Shown here: positions 1 through 12,972 of the stretch, piece after piece
Layout of the letters: each line of letters begins with the position of its first letter
How positions within the stretch are numbered: the first letter of the stretch is position 1
NCBI GenBank assembly: GCA_039545355.1
Contig: BCJJ01000014.1
Span: forward strand, 62,001 to 126,000
Length of the DNA: 64,000 nt
Direction of reading: 5' to 3'
Source of the DNA: Trichosporon coremiiforme
Lineage: Eukaryota; Basidiomycota; Tremellomycetes; Trichosporonales; Trichosporonaceae
The notes under the pieces: generated by a model
Database searches by the model: none
Told to the model about the DNA's origin: nothing
Seen by the model: only the letters and a program-made list of their open reading frames with translations
Translations under genes and position numbers: made by a program

Positions 1-1875
1 AGATCTGGCGATCTACGCTGCACTCCTGATCCAGTAATGAGAACGTCCGCGCCACATGGCTTCACTTCGACCTCGGTCCGAGACTGGGGTGGCCCCGGTG
101 ATTGAACTGAAGGCTGTCACCACCGTCACCACTATCGGCCGTTGCTAACACGCAGCATGCTGGTGTACTGGTGTTGGGCGCATTGATAACGATGGCAGGA
201 TGAGTCCAGGCCTTCAGACTCGCACTAACAACACGCGCGCAGTGTTCACGCGGTCCATTGAATAGACCACACTCATTATGGCACTCATCCGTTTCACCAC
301 TTTTGGGCTTGGTCGTGACGCGTGATTCACACCAGTCAAGCCACACCACGCACGCTGCTTGGATCACCATGCGGACCACCTTATGGCCATATGGCAAGGT
401 GCGGTCAGACGCCGAACGTATTCTGCGGAGCGATGTGAGCGCCGTGCGGACTTGCCTTGCGGGCAATGATGGTGCCCCATGCGGCCAGGCCGCACGCCGT
501 CTCGCGCCGTTCACGCCGTCTCACGCCGTACCACGCCGCTCCACGCCGCACCACGCGGGCTCCAGTGATGTGCCCGATCTCTCATCCGCTCAGCTCGACC
601 ATTGTCCTATCTCCGAAGAGGACTTTTGCCAGAACTTGACGTATTTGAAGCACGGAGCACCATTGAGGGCCTCACATTCCACCATGGCGACGACATTGAT
701 CTCTTTGATCCATTGACTGCTCGTCTATCAAGTCAATATGCCCAGATGCCGAGGGCGGAGCTGTTGACGAGCACGGAGCTGCTCTCCGCTCTGCTAGCCT
801 TGAGCTCAGAATGACGAACGGGGTCTTCATTCTTCATCTCGCTCCAGCAGCTCCACCGACGAGAACTGTCACACGAGCTCGTCTCGAACTTTTCACCCGA
901 GTCATTGTCATGTCCGGCATGTCGGCGTTCGTCCTTTCGACTTCTGTAGCATGGCCCAACAGTGCAACACCTGACACTGACGCCCAGACAGTACCTCCAT
1001 ACCTCCCTCAAACTCGCCTCACAAAAACTCATACCTGCCTCAAACTTCGCCTCACACCGAAACTCCCACTCCACATACTTGACCGGGTGCCTAACCCTCC
1101 GTGAGGCCGTGAATCCGGGGCCTAGTCGAGCCCTTTGGTTTTGAGATAGCTTGTCGCGTACCGGGCCAGAGTGAGGATCACAAAGACACACACGCCCATA
1201 TGCCCAGACACACATATGCCCATGCTCCCACGCTCGTACGCCGTTCACCAGGCCCCTGACGCCCGATGTCTGATGTCTGATACCTACGCCTGACGCCTGA
1301 CACACTCCAGGCTTCGAACTTTCTTGAACAGTTCGGCATGACGGCACCGCGAGCTCTACGAGCTCTGGAGTGTAAATGTGTCCTGCCCTCGGGGCCCAAT
1401 GTCATGTATCCCGCGCTCGGATTGCAATGCCCCGAGCATCGGAGTCCGCACTCCCATGCCAGATCGCCCAGCTAGCCAGCTGGCTCAGCCCTTTCGACCC
1501 CATCAGCTTCCTGCGGCTCACCTCCTCAGAGGCTACGCTAGCGACGCTCGCTTCTAGTAGCACGAATGCATTTTGTAGTTGTGTTTTCCCTATCCTGCCA
1601 GTATCAAATGCTCTACTTCTTCTCCTCGGCGGGGGGAGGGGGAGGGGGGATCTTGTAGTTCTGCGTTGTCAGCGGGCGGAACGGAGGCTTGGGAACATGG
1701 GAGCGGCTTGGCCGGATGCGGTAGTTTGATTTTGGAGGCGCCCGAGGTGGATACCGAACATCTTTCTCTGAGACGGCTATGCCTCAGGCAGATCATGTGA
1801 TGTCGGTCCGGAGCCGTAGACCCAGACCTAGCGCTGGTGTCGATTTCTGAGCAATCCACTGATGTCCAGTCCTCC
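1..1875. other. Leading region with no firm gene
   Basis: Short open frames exist on both strands, but none has a recognisable domain, a conserved motif or a convincing intron pattern. The stretch holds a decamer repeat at 493-561 and low-complexity CT-rich and TGACGCC-type runs near 1,000-1,090 and 1,250-1,310. It lies downstream of the NDUFS3 gene and may carry its 3' untranslated region. Confidence 0.4.
493..561. repeat. Decamer tandem repeat (CACGCCGtct-type)
   Basis: Seven consecutive units start with CACGCCG or a one-base variant and recur every 9-10 bases. The last unit degenerates to CACGCGGGCT. No gene is clearly associated with it. Confidence 0.75.
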
Positions 1876-3017
<1,142 letters not shown>

Positions 3018-3322
3018 GGTGAGCGTGAGTGGTGTCTGTGAGGTGACGGAGGTGGTGCCGACTTGGGTTTGAGTGAGTCCGAGTGTGCGACGGCCAGTGC
3101 CCAGGAGCCAATGCCACGGGGACGGTGTTTCGGGGATTCACCACTCACCACCCAGGAGCTTCAGTTCTGTGTCCAGCCAGGATGGAGCCTCCACCCAGGC
3201 TGTCCGGGTTCGACTCAGGCACGAAGGCTCATTGACTGTCGCGTGGTAGGTTGGGGCCGCGGATGGAATTGAGCTTGGTGGTGGTCGGGACTGTCGGTAG
3301 ACTTGGCTGGGTGGTCGGGTGC

Positions 3323-3356
<34 letters not shown>

Positions 3357-3961
3357 ACCTGCTGGACTGGCTGGGCGGGTGGCCAGGTCTGCCAGCTCTG
3401 AATCGACCTGGGGCCTTCGCTGCGACTGACCATCACCGTAGCCTTACCACCACCAGACACCATTCCACCCATCCGTTCCCTTGTCCTTCTGAGACGCACG
3501 CTCATCATCATCAGCCCGATCCCCACCACCATCGACACCGGGCACATCCTTGCTTCCCATTCCCCTCCCTCCTTTCCTCTTCGCTACCTCCCCAATTCTT
3601 TTCACGTCGTCGCCACCAACTCTCGTCGCCGTCTTCTTCCCAACCCCGCCCGTTCACCCACATCCTCCACACACCCAAGTCTATTCGACCCATCCCGTGA
3701 CTGGCCCTCACTCCAAGCCAAACGCTCCGTTGCAGGTCTGAGAATCAGCTATCCTCTCTGGTCACAGACACACGCCTCCAGATCCACGGCGTGCACTCCT
3801 GCTTGCTTCCCGATGTACGTTTCTCTCTCGATCCACACCAAATAGTTCGCTACGTGCAGCGCCCGCCCACTCCGTGGGTCATGGCTCAGCTTGACCGAGT
3901 TCCTGCACCAACGTCACCGACTCGCATCCGTTCCAATCGCTGACATGCACAGGAGCCCAGC
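3018..3961. other. Divergent intergenic and leader region
   Basis: This lies between the start of NDUFS3 (-) and the start of the 1,378-residue protein gene (+). It carries a CTGG microsatellite and a strongly CT-rich tract (about 3,430-3,880) on the + strand, as is common in fungal promoters and 5' leaders. No protein was recognised in it. Confidence 0.5.
3325..3356. repeat. (CTGG)8 microsatellite
   Basis: Eight perfect tandem CTGG units are readable in the sequence. The tract lies in the intergenic region between divergent genes. Confidence 0.95.
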
Positions 3962-6900
3962 ATGAGCACATCCCCTTCCCCCTCCTCCCAAGTGCATCTG
4001 CATGAAGCGCCAACAGTCAGCAACGAGAACAAGTCCGTGAGTGCGAGCGGCAGTGACGCGCCAGCGGCGGACGCGGTCCGTGCGCAGGAGCCAGATGGCC
4101 CCGCCGCTACTTTGACCACTTCCGCTGTCGCCGGCGACCAGAAGGACGACGCCGCGAGCGTAGGAACGACAGGCCAGTCAGGCGGACTGGACAAGCCTGC
4201 TACAGTGTCCGGCGATGCTGGGAAGGAAGATGCGAAAGTGACCGTTTCTGGGCCCGCGGGACAGACCCCCGTAGGCAAGGTGTCCGACGACAAAGCGAAG
4301 GTCGACGGATCGCCCTCCCTCCCCGCAACGCATGGACCCCGCATCCCCACACCCTCCTCCCGGACATCAACACCTCCCCTCCATGCAACCGCCGCCGGAA
4401 AGAAGAAATTCAGCTCCGTCAGCGTCACGAAAGAGTTCCTGAGCAAGGCGGCCAGCCCAGCACCGGCAGCGGCTAAGCTAGGTGAGTAAAGGTTCTACTC
4501 TTGTCAGAATGGTCCGCTGACGAGCCAAGTGCGCCCGGTAGCCACAGCTGCTCCTCCCCAAACTCATTCCAAGCTGCTCTCATCAAAACTCACCACCGTC
4601 CCTTCCTCCAAGCAAAGCACGTCACCCAAGCCACCAGCCACCACCACCAGTTCCGCGACGTCTTCACCCTGGGCCAAGCCAGCTGTCTCATTGCCCGAGG
4701 GCAATGCGCAACTTCAGCACCCTATGCCGACTCGCGGAGGCAACGTGCCCAACGTTGCCATGGGATCTGGACAAGGCATTGGCAGCGCAGCCAGGCGCGC
4801 GTGGGGCAACGTTTCCTCAGGCAAGAAGATGGGTCACTTATCGAGAGATTTCCCTACGGCTAGCGAAGTCGCCGAAGGTGGGCTAGTACACGAGTTGAGT
4901 ACAAGCTGACATCAGGCAAGCGGGCGGCGATGTTAAGCGCCCAGGCTGTCGCGCAGGCCGAGGCCGCCCACAACCAGGCAATTCTGCAGGGACTGAACGA
5001 GTTCACCCATCTTGAGCCCAACACCCACCGCTGGGACGTGAGTTCCTTCCGTTAGCCTCAGCAAGCTGACCCTCGCAGGAAGAAGAAGACGACGACGACC
5101 CCATCGACTTTGGCGACGGGCGCACCTTCCCGCACGACCCGGAGGACGATCCCGTTTCAAAGCAGGATCGCTTCGCAGACGACTTTGACCGCAGCTGGCC
5201 TCGGAGCTCCACTTCTCCTCAGCGCCCGGGAAAGATTGACTCCAGTCGTGTTCTGTTCAATGCCTCGTCGAACCGTCTGGAGCCTCATGCCGGTCGTCAA
5301 CTTCCTCAATCGCAGCAGGGACCGCCTGCCAGGATAATGTCACGTGATGGGCCTCATCCCGGTGAGCGACCGTTACCACCTCACCTCGCCGATTCTGGAG
5401 GCGCGCAGTCCAGCCGCATGCTCCCGCCTCATATGGCTTCTCAGGGTGCCCACCAATCTCACGCTAGCGCTGCTCCGCCGCCCACCCGATCATCGTGGCG
5501 TTCCGGTGGTGAGCGCGAGGCTCCTCACCAGCAGCAGCAGCATTCTATGCCTTCTCAGCGTGGAAGTGGACTGTCGCCTCTCGCTCAGCGGGCGCCTCTG
5601 CCCCGGTCACAACCACCTCACGCCCCTCCGCCGGCGGTCGTGCCTGCCCCAGGCCACGCGGCCCCCCCAGCTCCCGTACCGGCACCCGTAGCCCCGGCGC
5701 CAGTCGAGCCTGTATCTGGCGAGACACAGGCCGCCGAAATGCACTCGGCAGCGGAGAAGGCACGTATGCGCAGACAACAGGAGGAAGCGGAGCGCGAAGC
5801 TGCGGCGGAGCGAGCTCGCAAGAAGGCGCAGGAGCTTGCCGAGCGGTTCGGCGGCAAGCAGGCGGCCTCTGCTTCGTCGAAGCCTCCGGCGCCGAGCCAG
5901 CCTACCCAGGGGGCGGCACCGCCACCGGGACTGTCCCGGAAGCCGGCACCTCCACCCGGGCTTGGCCACGCAGGCGGCACCCCTGTTACAATTGCATCGC
6001 GCTCGCAAGGCGGAGATCCTGGCCTATCCCCAGTCGGACAGGGCACGCAACTGCCGACGGTCAACGAGACCCACCCGGCCGACCGGGCTACATCGTGGCG
6101 CCGTGTTGGACCTGTTGTGTCGCCCCCGCAAATCGACGATGTCCGAGGGAAAACCCGCCGACGCAGCTCTGATCATCACCAGCAGCGACCGGACATTGCC
6201 CGCGACTCTCGCCGTGGGTCTGCCCGCGAAGCGCCATTGGCCAACCAACGGGTCCCGCGCGATGCCCCCCCGCATGTTGGAGACCATCTGCCGACTTCCA
6301 TGTCTTCTATGCCTCACAAGCCGAAGTCACCTGCGCCGGAACCCGAGATCGCAGCTCCTACCCCTCACTCGTCGAGGAAGGAAGCCAACTTTGATGCCAT
6401 GCTGGCGCGTCTGCAGGCAGCTATGCAGCAGACCCGCCTGTCGCCTGTTGTCGGCGAGGAGAAGGTTGAGCCTGAGCACATGGCTGCTAGGGAGGCAGCG
6501 CTCAAGCAACTGCAAGAGGAGGCTACGCAGGAGCGGCCAGTCGAGCAGAAGCAGCCTCAGCTTGCCCCGCGACAGGTCACGTACCCTCACTTACCGCCGG
6601 ATTACTTTGACGCAACGCAAACCGGATTACCGCGATCGCCGCCCCCGGCGTGGAGGCAGTACACCGTCAAGATCCCGAAGCCCGCTCGTGCCACGTTAGG
6701 CTCTATACCTCGCTGGCGGCTGAAGGGCTTTGACTCATTCCCCTACGTGCCGAAGGGCTTCTTGCAGACGTATGATCCTCCTATCGCGTACCTCCCCGCG
6801 TTCTCTCTGGTTTCGGATGTCCTGCTGCCGCAGCCGATTGGAAGGAGGTTCGCCCGCCACGTGCCGACCGGTCCTATCGTCAGCATTTCTCCCCGCACTC

Positions 6901-8225
6901 TGCAGCCCTTCGAGAAGAAGAAGAAGCGGCGCGCGACGCTCGAGGCACGGCCAGCTGAGATCAGCAAGCCTGCGCCTACCGCCGAGGCTGTTCAGAATGA
7001 AGCATCGCTGTTGGCAACGACTGACAACGTCCTCAAGTCGATGAAGGACAAGGAGCAGCTGTTCATGGACAAGCCTCCCTCGCAGTCTGGCGTGCGCTTC
7101 ATGGTCTCCAGCGAGCACGAGGGCGACAGCCTTCTCGACGAGGTCAACAAGATGAGCCTCGAGCACATTGGCGAGTTGGAGGACAAGTCGGCCAAACCGG
7201 ACCTGACTCAGCGTCGCCCCAACACGCCGCCGAAATCGACGGCTCAACCGTCAACGTCGCCGAGCAAGGTTGCTCCGGGACCGTGGGCCAAGGGAGCCCT
7301 GTCCTACAACCTTGCTTCTCCGGCAAGGGTCGCTCCCCCTCACGAGCACCTCAAGAGTGTCTGGGACTCCGCTGCGGACTCCAAGCCCAAGGCGACCCCT
7401 TCGACTCAGCCCCAGAGCTCCGTCCCGAGCCAGCCGGACACTCCGCTCTATCCATCCCTCACTGCGCCATCGGCCGCCTCGGAATCGTCTCTCAAGCCCG
7501 GTGGCTACGGCCAGACGAGCTCGTCTGCTTTCGGCATGCGCTCGGGTGTCGGCGGCAGTTTCCAGTACCCGACCATGAGCTCGGGCGCAACCAGCCCCGC
7601 CGACGGTGGCAGCGGCATGGGCATGCAGTACGGCCTGATGGGCCGCAACGGCGGCGCCAGTGCCTCGCCCGCCGGCGCCAACGGTTTCCAGCAGGGTCTG
7701 TGGGCACCCTCATTCGGTAGTCCCATGACCTCGGCCGGATACGGCTTCAACTCCGCCTCCGCGACACCAGGCAAGAACGCGCTGCACGACAACAAGTCTC
7801 CGCAGATGCAGTTCGCAGGCAACAACGGCGCCGGCAAAGACTTCAGCGGCGACTACCGCTACTCGAACCAGCAGGGCAGCTACCAGTACCCGCAGCAGTT
7901 CCGGCAGCAGCAGAACATGTACGGCCACGTCGGGTACGGCGGGCACGCGCACGGTGGGCACGGGTTCGGGCAGCAGATGGCCAACCGCGGCTCGCACGGA
8001 CAGCACCACGCAGGAGGCCGTTTCCCGAACCACAGCCACATGGGACAGGGTGTCATGAACGGTGTCTCCGGGGTCGATTACCAGATGGCCTATGACCCCA
8101 GCTACTTCCAGGGGCAGTACGGCTACGGAGCTGGCGTTGGCGGCGTCGGAGGTGTCGGCGGCGGAGTCGGAGGGCTGCAGCAGCAGCAGCAGCGCGGCGG
8201 CGCCAACGGGCGCAAGCTGTGGTAG
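3962..8225 (+). CDS. Large low-complexity protein of unknown function (1,378 aa)
   Basis: Four exons (3962-4481, 4530-4877, 4916-5037, 5079-8225) join in frame to 1,378 codons. Introns are 38-48 nt with GTGAGT/GTGGGC donors and CTGAC-type branch points. The protein starts with an Ala/Ser/Pro-rich disordered region. A more conserved-looking block follows in exons 2-4 (AWGNVSSGKK, DFPTASEVAEG, NEFTHLEPNTHRWD, acidic EEEDDDDPIDFGDG, then DRFADDFDRSWP). Next come a charged coiled coil (AEKARMRRQQEEAEREAAAE), a basic central part, and a Gly/Gln/Tyr-rich prion-like C-terminus with poly-Gln. The composition suggests an RNA-granule or translation-associated protein. A distant relation to PRRC2/BAT2-type proteins is possible but not shown. 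I do not recognise the family. Confidence 0.85.
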
Positions 8226-8839
8226 ACAGCTAGGGCACAGCATCAAGCCCCGTGACGAGCTATTGAGCCGTCACAATTCCAGCCCAGGAGGGGCACATCA
8301 TCATCAGAACTCAGAGAGGAAGGGCCAGCAGGACCAGGGCCGAGCCCCGCGGGGCCAGTATCACAGATCAACAGAGTGGCGCTCACGTATGCGCTCACGT
8401 AGTAGTGTAGCGCGGCGTTGTGGCGGCGTTGCGACGCCGTTCCACCATCATTGCTATGAATTTAAGACTTCAATCTATCTACGCGGGGTGCTGGGCAGCT
8501 GGGCATAAACGTGGTGGGATGTGTGTGTGCATATGCAGAGAGTAGTGCAGAAAGTTTGACTGACCAGAACGCTCTTCTCTATTGTCGGAGGGTAACTCGG
8601 ATCCAACGACTTGTTCGCGGCGATCAGACCTGTGGCTTGTGGTATCCCGGATGGTTGCGCCTCATACCTCGCTGATCTATCCTCCCACGCTTCCGCCCAG
8701 TCCACCCTCTCGCGCTCGCTTCACGTCTCATTACTGCATCAAGAAAAAGAAAACGTACAATAACTATGATCGCTATGCAAGAGGAAAGAGAGAGAAATTA
8801 GAAACTAGAGCGGCTCGCACCTCGGGCTCGGCAGCCCGC
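8226..8839. other. Convergent 3' region
   Basis: This holds the 3' flanks of two converging genes. It includes short AT-richer tracts around 8,740-8,810 that could serve 3'-end formation. No gene is seen. Confidence 0.5.
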
Positions 8840-11800
8840 CTACATGTCAATCAGGTCTGGCGGGCGGCCGACGACCTTGACCTTTCCGTTCGAGTTGAGG
8901 AAGGCATTGTTCGTCGTTGTGAGCACGCCGGCGTCGACATTGCCGCGGAGCTCGTGCGCCGCCATGCCGAGCGTGTCCTGGGGCAGCCAGACTGTGCGCT
9001 GCGGGTTCTTGGTGGCCGGGTGGAAGAAGGCGGCCGGGTCGAGCCCCGTCGGCGGAGGAGGGTACACGCCCGGTCCGCCGGGGACGGCGAAGAAGGCCGT
9101 TTCCTCCTTTTCGTCCTCGGGGTCGACGCGCGTCGAGGTGCGGCCCAGCTCGGCCATCTCGATCGATTCCTTCGTCACCGACTCCTTTGTCGCCGACTCC
9201 TGCGCGTGCTCCTTTGCGATTGCGGGGGGAGAGGGGGGAGGCGAGTCGCCCTGCTTCCCTGGCTGCCAGTCCTGCGCCATGCTGTCCCACTTGATGTCCT
9301 CCCAGGACTTGGCCGTGTCGCGCCGCTTCGGCTCAGGGAAGTAGTCTCCTGCGCTAGAGGAGGGTTCCTGCGACTCGTTAGAGTACTCGCTCCGCTCGTT
9401 AGGCGGAGTCGGATTGAGGGGCGTCTGGGACTTGGCGGACACGAACGACTCGCCGTCGCCCTTGATCTTGTTGCTGCTGCCGTGCGGACGGCGAGTCAGG
9501 TGCGCCAGTGAGAAGGGCACCGAGTCGCGCAGCGGGCCGTACGCGTTCACGAGCAGGAAGTGCACCGCGGCAGTGGCAAAAATGAGCACAACCATGAGCG
9601 CACCCTGCGGCACGGCGGAGACGTGCTGCTTCTCGTCGCGCGCAAGGAAGAAGAGCGCGCAGAGACAGATCTCCTGGATGTACAAGCCGACAAAGACCTG
9701 CGAGACCGCCTTCGGGAAGAAGAGACCACCTGTGTCTTCAGAGGGACGCTGGAACATGACCCAGATGTACTGGTACTTGTACACCCAGTAGGACACGATG
9801 GCGAAGACCGCACCGAAACCGTTGATGACGGGAGAGATGATCATGTACGCGCTCACTGAATGTCAGTAACCACTCTGAGATCGCACAACTCACTGATCAG
9901 ACAGTAGGCCGTGAGACGCGCAAAGTCGGCACCGAACGTCGGCGTCGGCATGCGGTAACGGGCGTTGAAGATCTTGCGCGGCGTTCCACCGCCGAGAATG
10001 ACACGCATGTAGTAGAACAGAAGCGTAATCGGCGATAGCAGCACACCGACCGCACCCGTGAACTGGGTGAGAATCATGGTGATGAAGAAGGTCGACGCGG
10101 AGGGCATGTTCTTCGCGAGAACTCCGGGAACACTCGCTGGGTTCGCCGCCAGCTCGGGCAAACTCTGGATGAGACCCTTCGAGAGTGTAACGGTCACGAA
10201 GGTGTTCACGACGAGGTGGATGAAGAAACGGGTCATGACGTCGAGCTCCACCAAGTTCTTGTTCGGTGTTCCTGCAAGTGCCGAGAACTGTCGGTAGATG
10301 ACAGGAACCAGCATGTTGAGGACGGCGAGAAGAATGGGAGGAAGAACACCAGTGATGACACCCTGCAGCAGCTTCTTGCCGAACGAGTCGCCGAGAATCC
10401 ACGACATCCACGTGAACTTGGAAGTGAGCGACGGGGCACTCGCCATAATACCGAGGAACGAAGCTGAACGTCAGCAATTGAAATCAGGTAGCACGTACAC
10501 AGGGGCACCCAAGCGATAATGATACCAAACGTTAACGCCCAGGAGATGACTGTGCGGATACGGGCTTCGTAGCTGTTGATGCGCATGTTCTGCCACAGAA
10601 TGTTAGACGGCGCCTGCTCGATGAAGCGGCGGTTCATCTGGTACCTGGCTGTCAGTAACGTCGTCTGATCGTCGCACTCACGGGACCTGGTAGTTCAGAC
10701 ACTGGTGCGCCATGTGCGCCGCGATCTGCTGGTTGAAGAGGATGAAAGCCGAGTTCAGGGGCGGGTAGTTGTCGCCGTCGATGCCAATGGTCGCAATGTC
10801 ACGCCCGAGCTGGTCGCGGGACTTGTCAAGCTGGTCGGTGCAGTCGGCGATCTCCTTGCGGGCCCAGTGGATCACGTCCACCTTCTTTCCAATGCCGAGC
10901 CAACCGAGCCCGATCGGGGACCAGGACGGCTTCAGGCGCATTTTAGGACGCTGGGAGTGAGGGACCAGCTGGTCCGCCAATGACAGTGGCGACCCGTCCG
11001 CATGTGGCTTGGTCGCTGGATGGAGGGGAGCAGGCTCCTTGCCCTTCTTTTCGGCCTTCGCTACCTGCTCGTCGTGCTTATGGCGGTACTTCCAAGCCTT
11101 CTGAACGAGCTGAACCTGGGCGTTCTCGAGTTTGTTAGACGCCGCCAGACGCCGGTCATACAGGGAAGGCATCTCCTTCAGGTTGCTGATGTCAGCCAAA
11201 AGTTCGACCTCGCGTCATGTGCTCACCGATTCAGCCACACCGTCTTGACACCTCCGGGCAGGAACGAATAGAGCTGTTTCAGCCGCTCCTCGTCCATGTA
11301 CTCGAGCGGAATCCCGGTGACGAGCACCGTGCGTGCCTGGGCGGTCTTGGAATGCTTTGGGGATGTGAGGTAAGTCTGCCGAATCACGAGCCATTTCCTC
11401 ATCTCCGTCCAGATGAGGTAAATGATCCAGCCGTTGAAGACCCAGGCGAGAATCAAGTGAGCCCAGTACCGGTCCTGCTTGTCGAGTGCAATGTTACCAA
11501 ACGTGAAGCGGTCAAGGCCCTGGCGGCCCTCACGGCTCGAGTCGACAGAGTCGACCGGCAGCAGGATAACCCATGAGACAATCCAGATTGGCACGTAAGC
11601 CTTGATCATGAGCCGAAGGAAGCGGACAAAGACATAGGGGTCGACACCGTTCTTGCGCAGGATCTCATCCGGGTCGGACATGATGATTCGCCACAATGGC
11701 ATGATGAGGTTCTTGCCTAGCGGTATCGCCTGCTGGATATGCGGTGGAATGTACGTCCTCGGCTCGTACACGCCCTTGATGAGCGGTCGCAGAATGAGCC

Positions 11801-11971
11801 ATGCGACGAGCTGCAAGCCAGCGATGGCGCCGTTGAACGCGAAGGACGTCAGGAAGGATTGTGTGTTGGCCGACAGGGCCTTTGCGCGACCGCCACTGAT
11901 CCTGTCAGTCATTGTCAGGCAAGATGCACTCACTCGTCGAAGCTGGTGCTGTTTGACGCGGTGTCGTTCAT
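8840..11971 (-). CDS. CSC1/OSCA-type (DUF221) hyperosmolality-gated cation channel
   Basis: This is a multi-span membrane protein of the RSN1/PHM7/CSC1 (OSCA/TMEM63) family of mechanosensitive, calcium-permeable channels, probably at the plasma membrane or an endomembrane. Exon 1 (11971-11934) encodes the short extracellular N-terminus with Asn/Ser/Thr. Exon 2 has the first membrane spans and the RTVLVTGIP motif that opens the cytosolic RNA-recognition-like domain. The next exon holds the charged loop and the AFILFNQQIAAHMAHQ segment. The DUF221 core follows (PSNILWQNM, VLPPILLAVLNMLVP, YYMRVILGGGTPRKIFNARYR, then further hydrophobic spans). The C-terminal 150 residues are hydrophilic, Pro/Ser/Glu-rich and probably cytosolic. 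At least five introns with CTGAC branch points are visible. Which yeast paralogue it matches cannot be settled by eye. Confidence 0.92.
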
Positions 11972-12972
11972 GGTGGGCGGAACGTCGATCCGACGGGGCC
12001 ACAGTGGCCAGTGATGACGATTCTCAAGGGCAGCGAACTAAGGCCGGTGTTGGGGGATAGGGAACGAGAGTGGAGCAGAGCAGCTTGGCCGTGAAAATGA
12101 AAGGTTCGTGTGTTCGTGGAGCAAAGAGAGTGTGTAGAGGCAAGGTGGAGACAGAAGTTTGGCGGCGCGATGAGTGTGAGCGGCAAGGGATGGGGGTTGG
12201 TTGTGCGCTGGGTAGTTTTGGGTAGCTCTGGGTAGCTCTGGGTTCTGGCGGTGCGGGCATGGGCTAGCGGTCTTGTGCAGGATGCAGGAATCAGGAACGC
12301 GGTACATGGGCAGAGGGAGCGGGGCAGCGTCTGAGCGCAGGCAGCCGGTGAGCGCGCCGCGATGAACGTTAGTTCAAGGGAGAGAGCTTGGTGAGGGGCC
12401 GTAAGGGCAAAGTGGGTGAGGGCAAGGTGAGGGTTTGGGCGTGGGGTCGAGGGAGCGTCAGTGTCTTGGCGGCGCGTGGATTAGAGACTGACAGGGGCAG
12501 GATTAGATTTATTTAGCACTCATGCACGCGCCTTACCTTTTGTCCTCTAATCGCCTTGCCGTGCTTGCCAAGGACGCGCAGCGATCGGCTGAAAGCTTAT
12601 TGTGGCTGCTGCACCGATCCTCGCGCTCCAATTCGACTGCTCTGCTTGCCCTGCTTACCCTGCACGGCTCTAACCACAGGGTTCAGCCAAAGATCTCAGG
12701 GCGGAGGCAACCAGGGCACAGCAGCGAATGACTGTCGGACGCTCGACTCTGCACTGTACAGCGCATTGTCCGACACGCTTAATGACGCAATGACCCTCGA
12801 GCGCTAACTTTTGCCACCGCGTGCTTAACTGGCTAATCGGCCTCCACCGCACGCGCTAATCACTCGGACACTCGTCGTCAGCGACTTCGGACGCGACTAC
12901 GACTGCGACTGCGCCACTGACACTGCCTTCCCCGACACACAATCAACCTTCCTCCCTATTGTCACCCCGACA
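11972..12972. promoter_or_regulatory. Shared upstream region of two divergent genes
   Basis: About 1 kb separates the start of the CSC1-type gene (-) from the start of the DUF676 gene (+). It contains repeated GGGTAGCTCTG units near 12,210-12,245 and no convincing coding region. The promoter role is inferred from position only. Confidence 0.4.

Noticed and set aside
3195..3225. CCGGGTTCGACTCAGG resembling a tRNA T arm
   Set aside because: The flanks do not form a T stem and no acceptor or anticodon arm is present.
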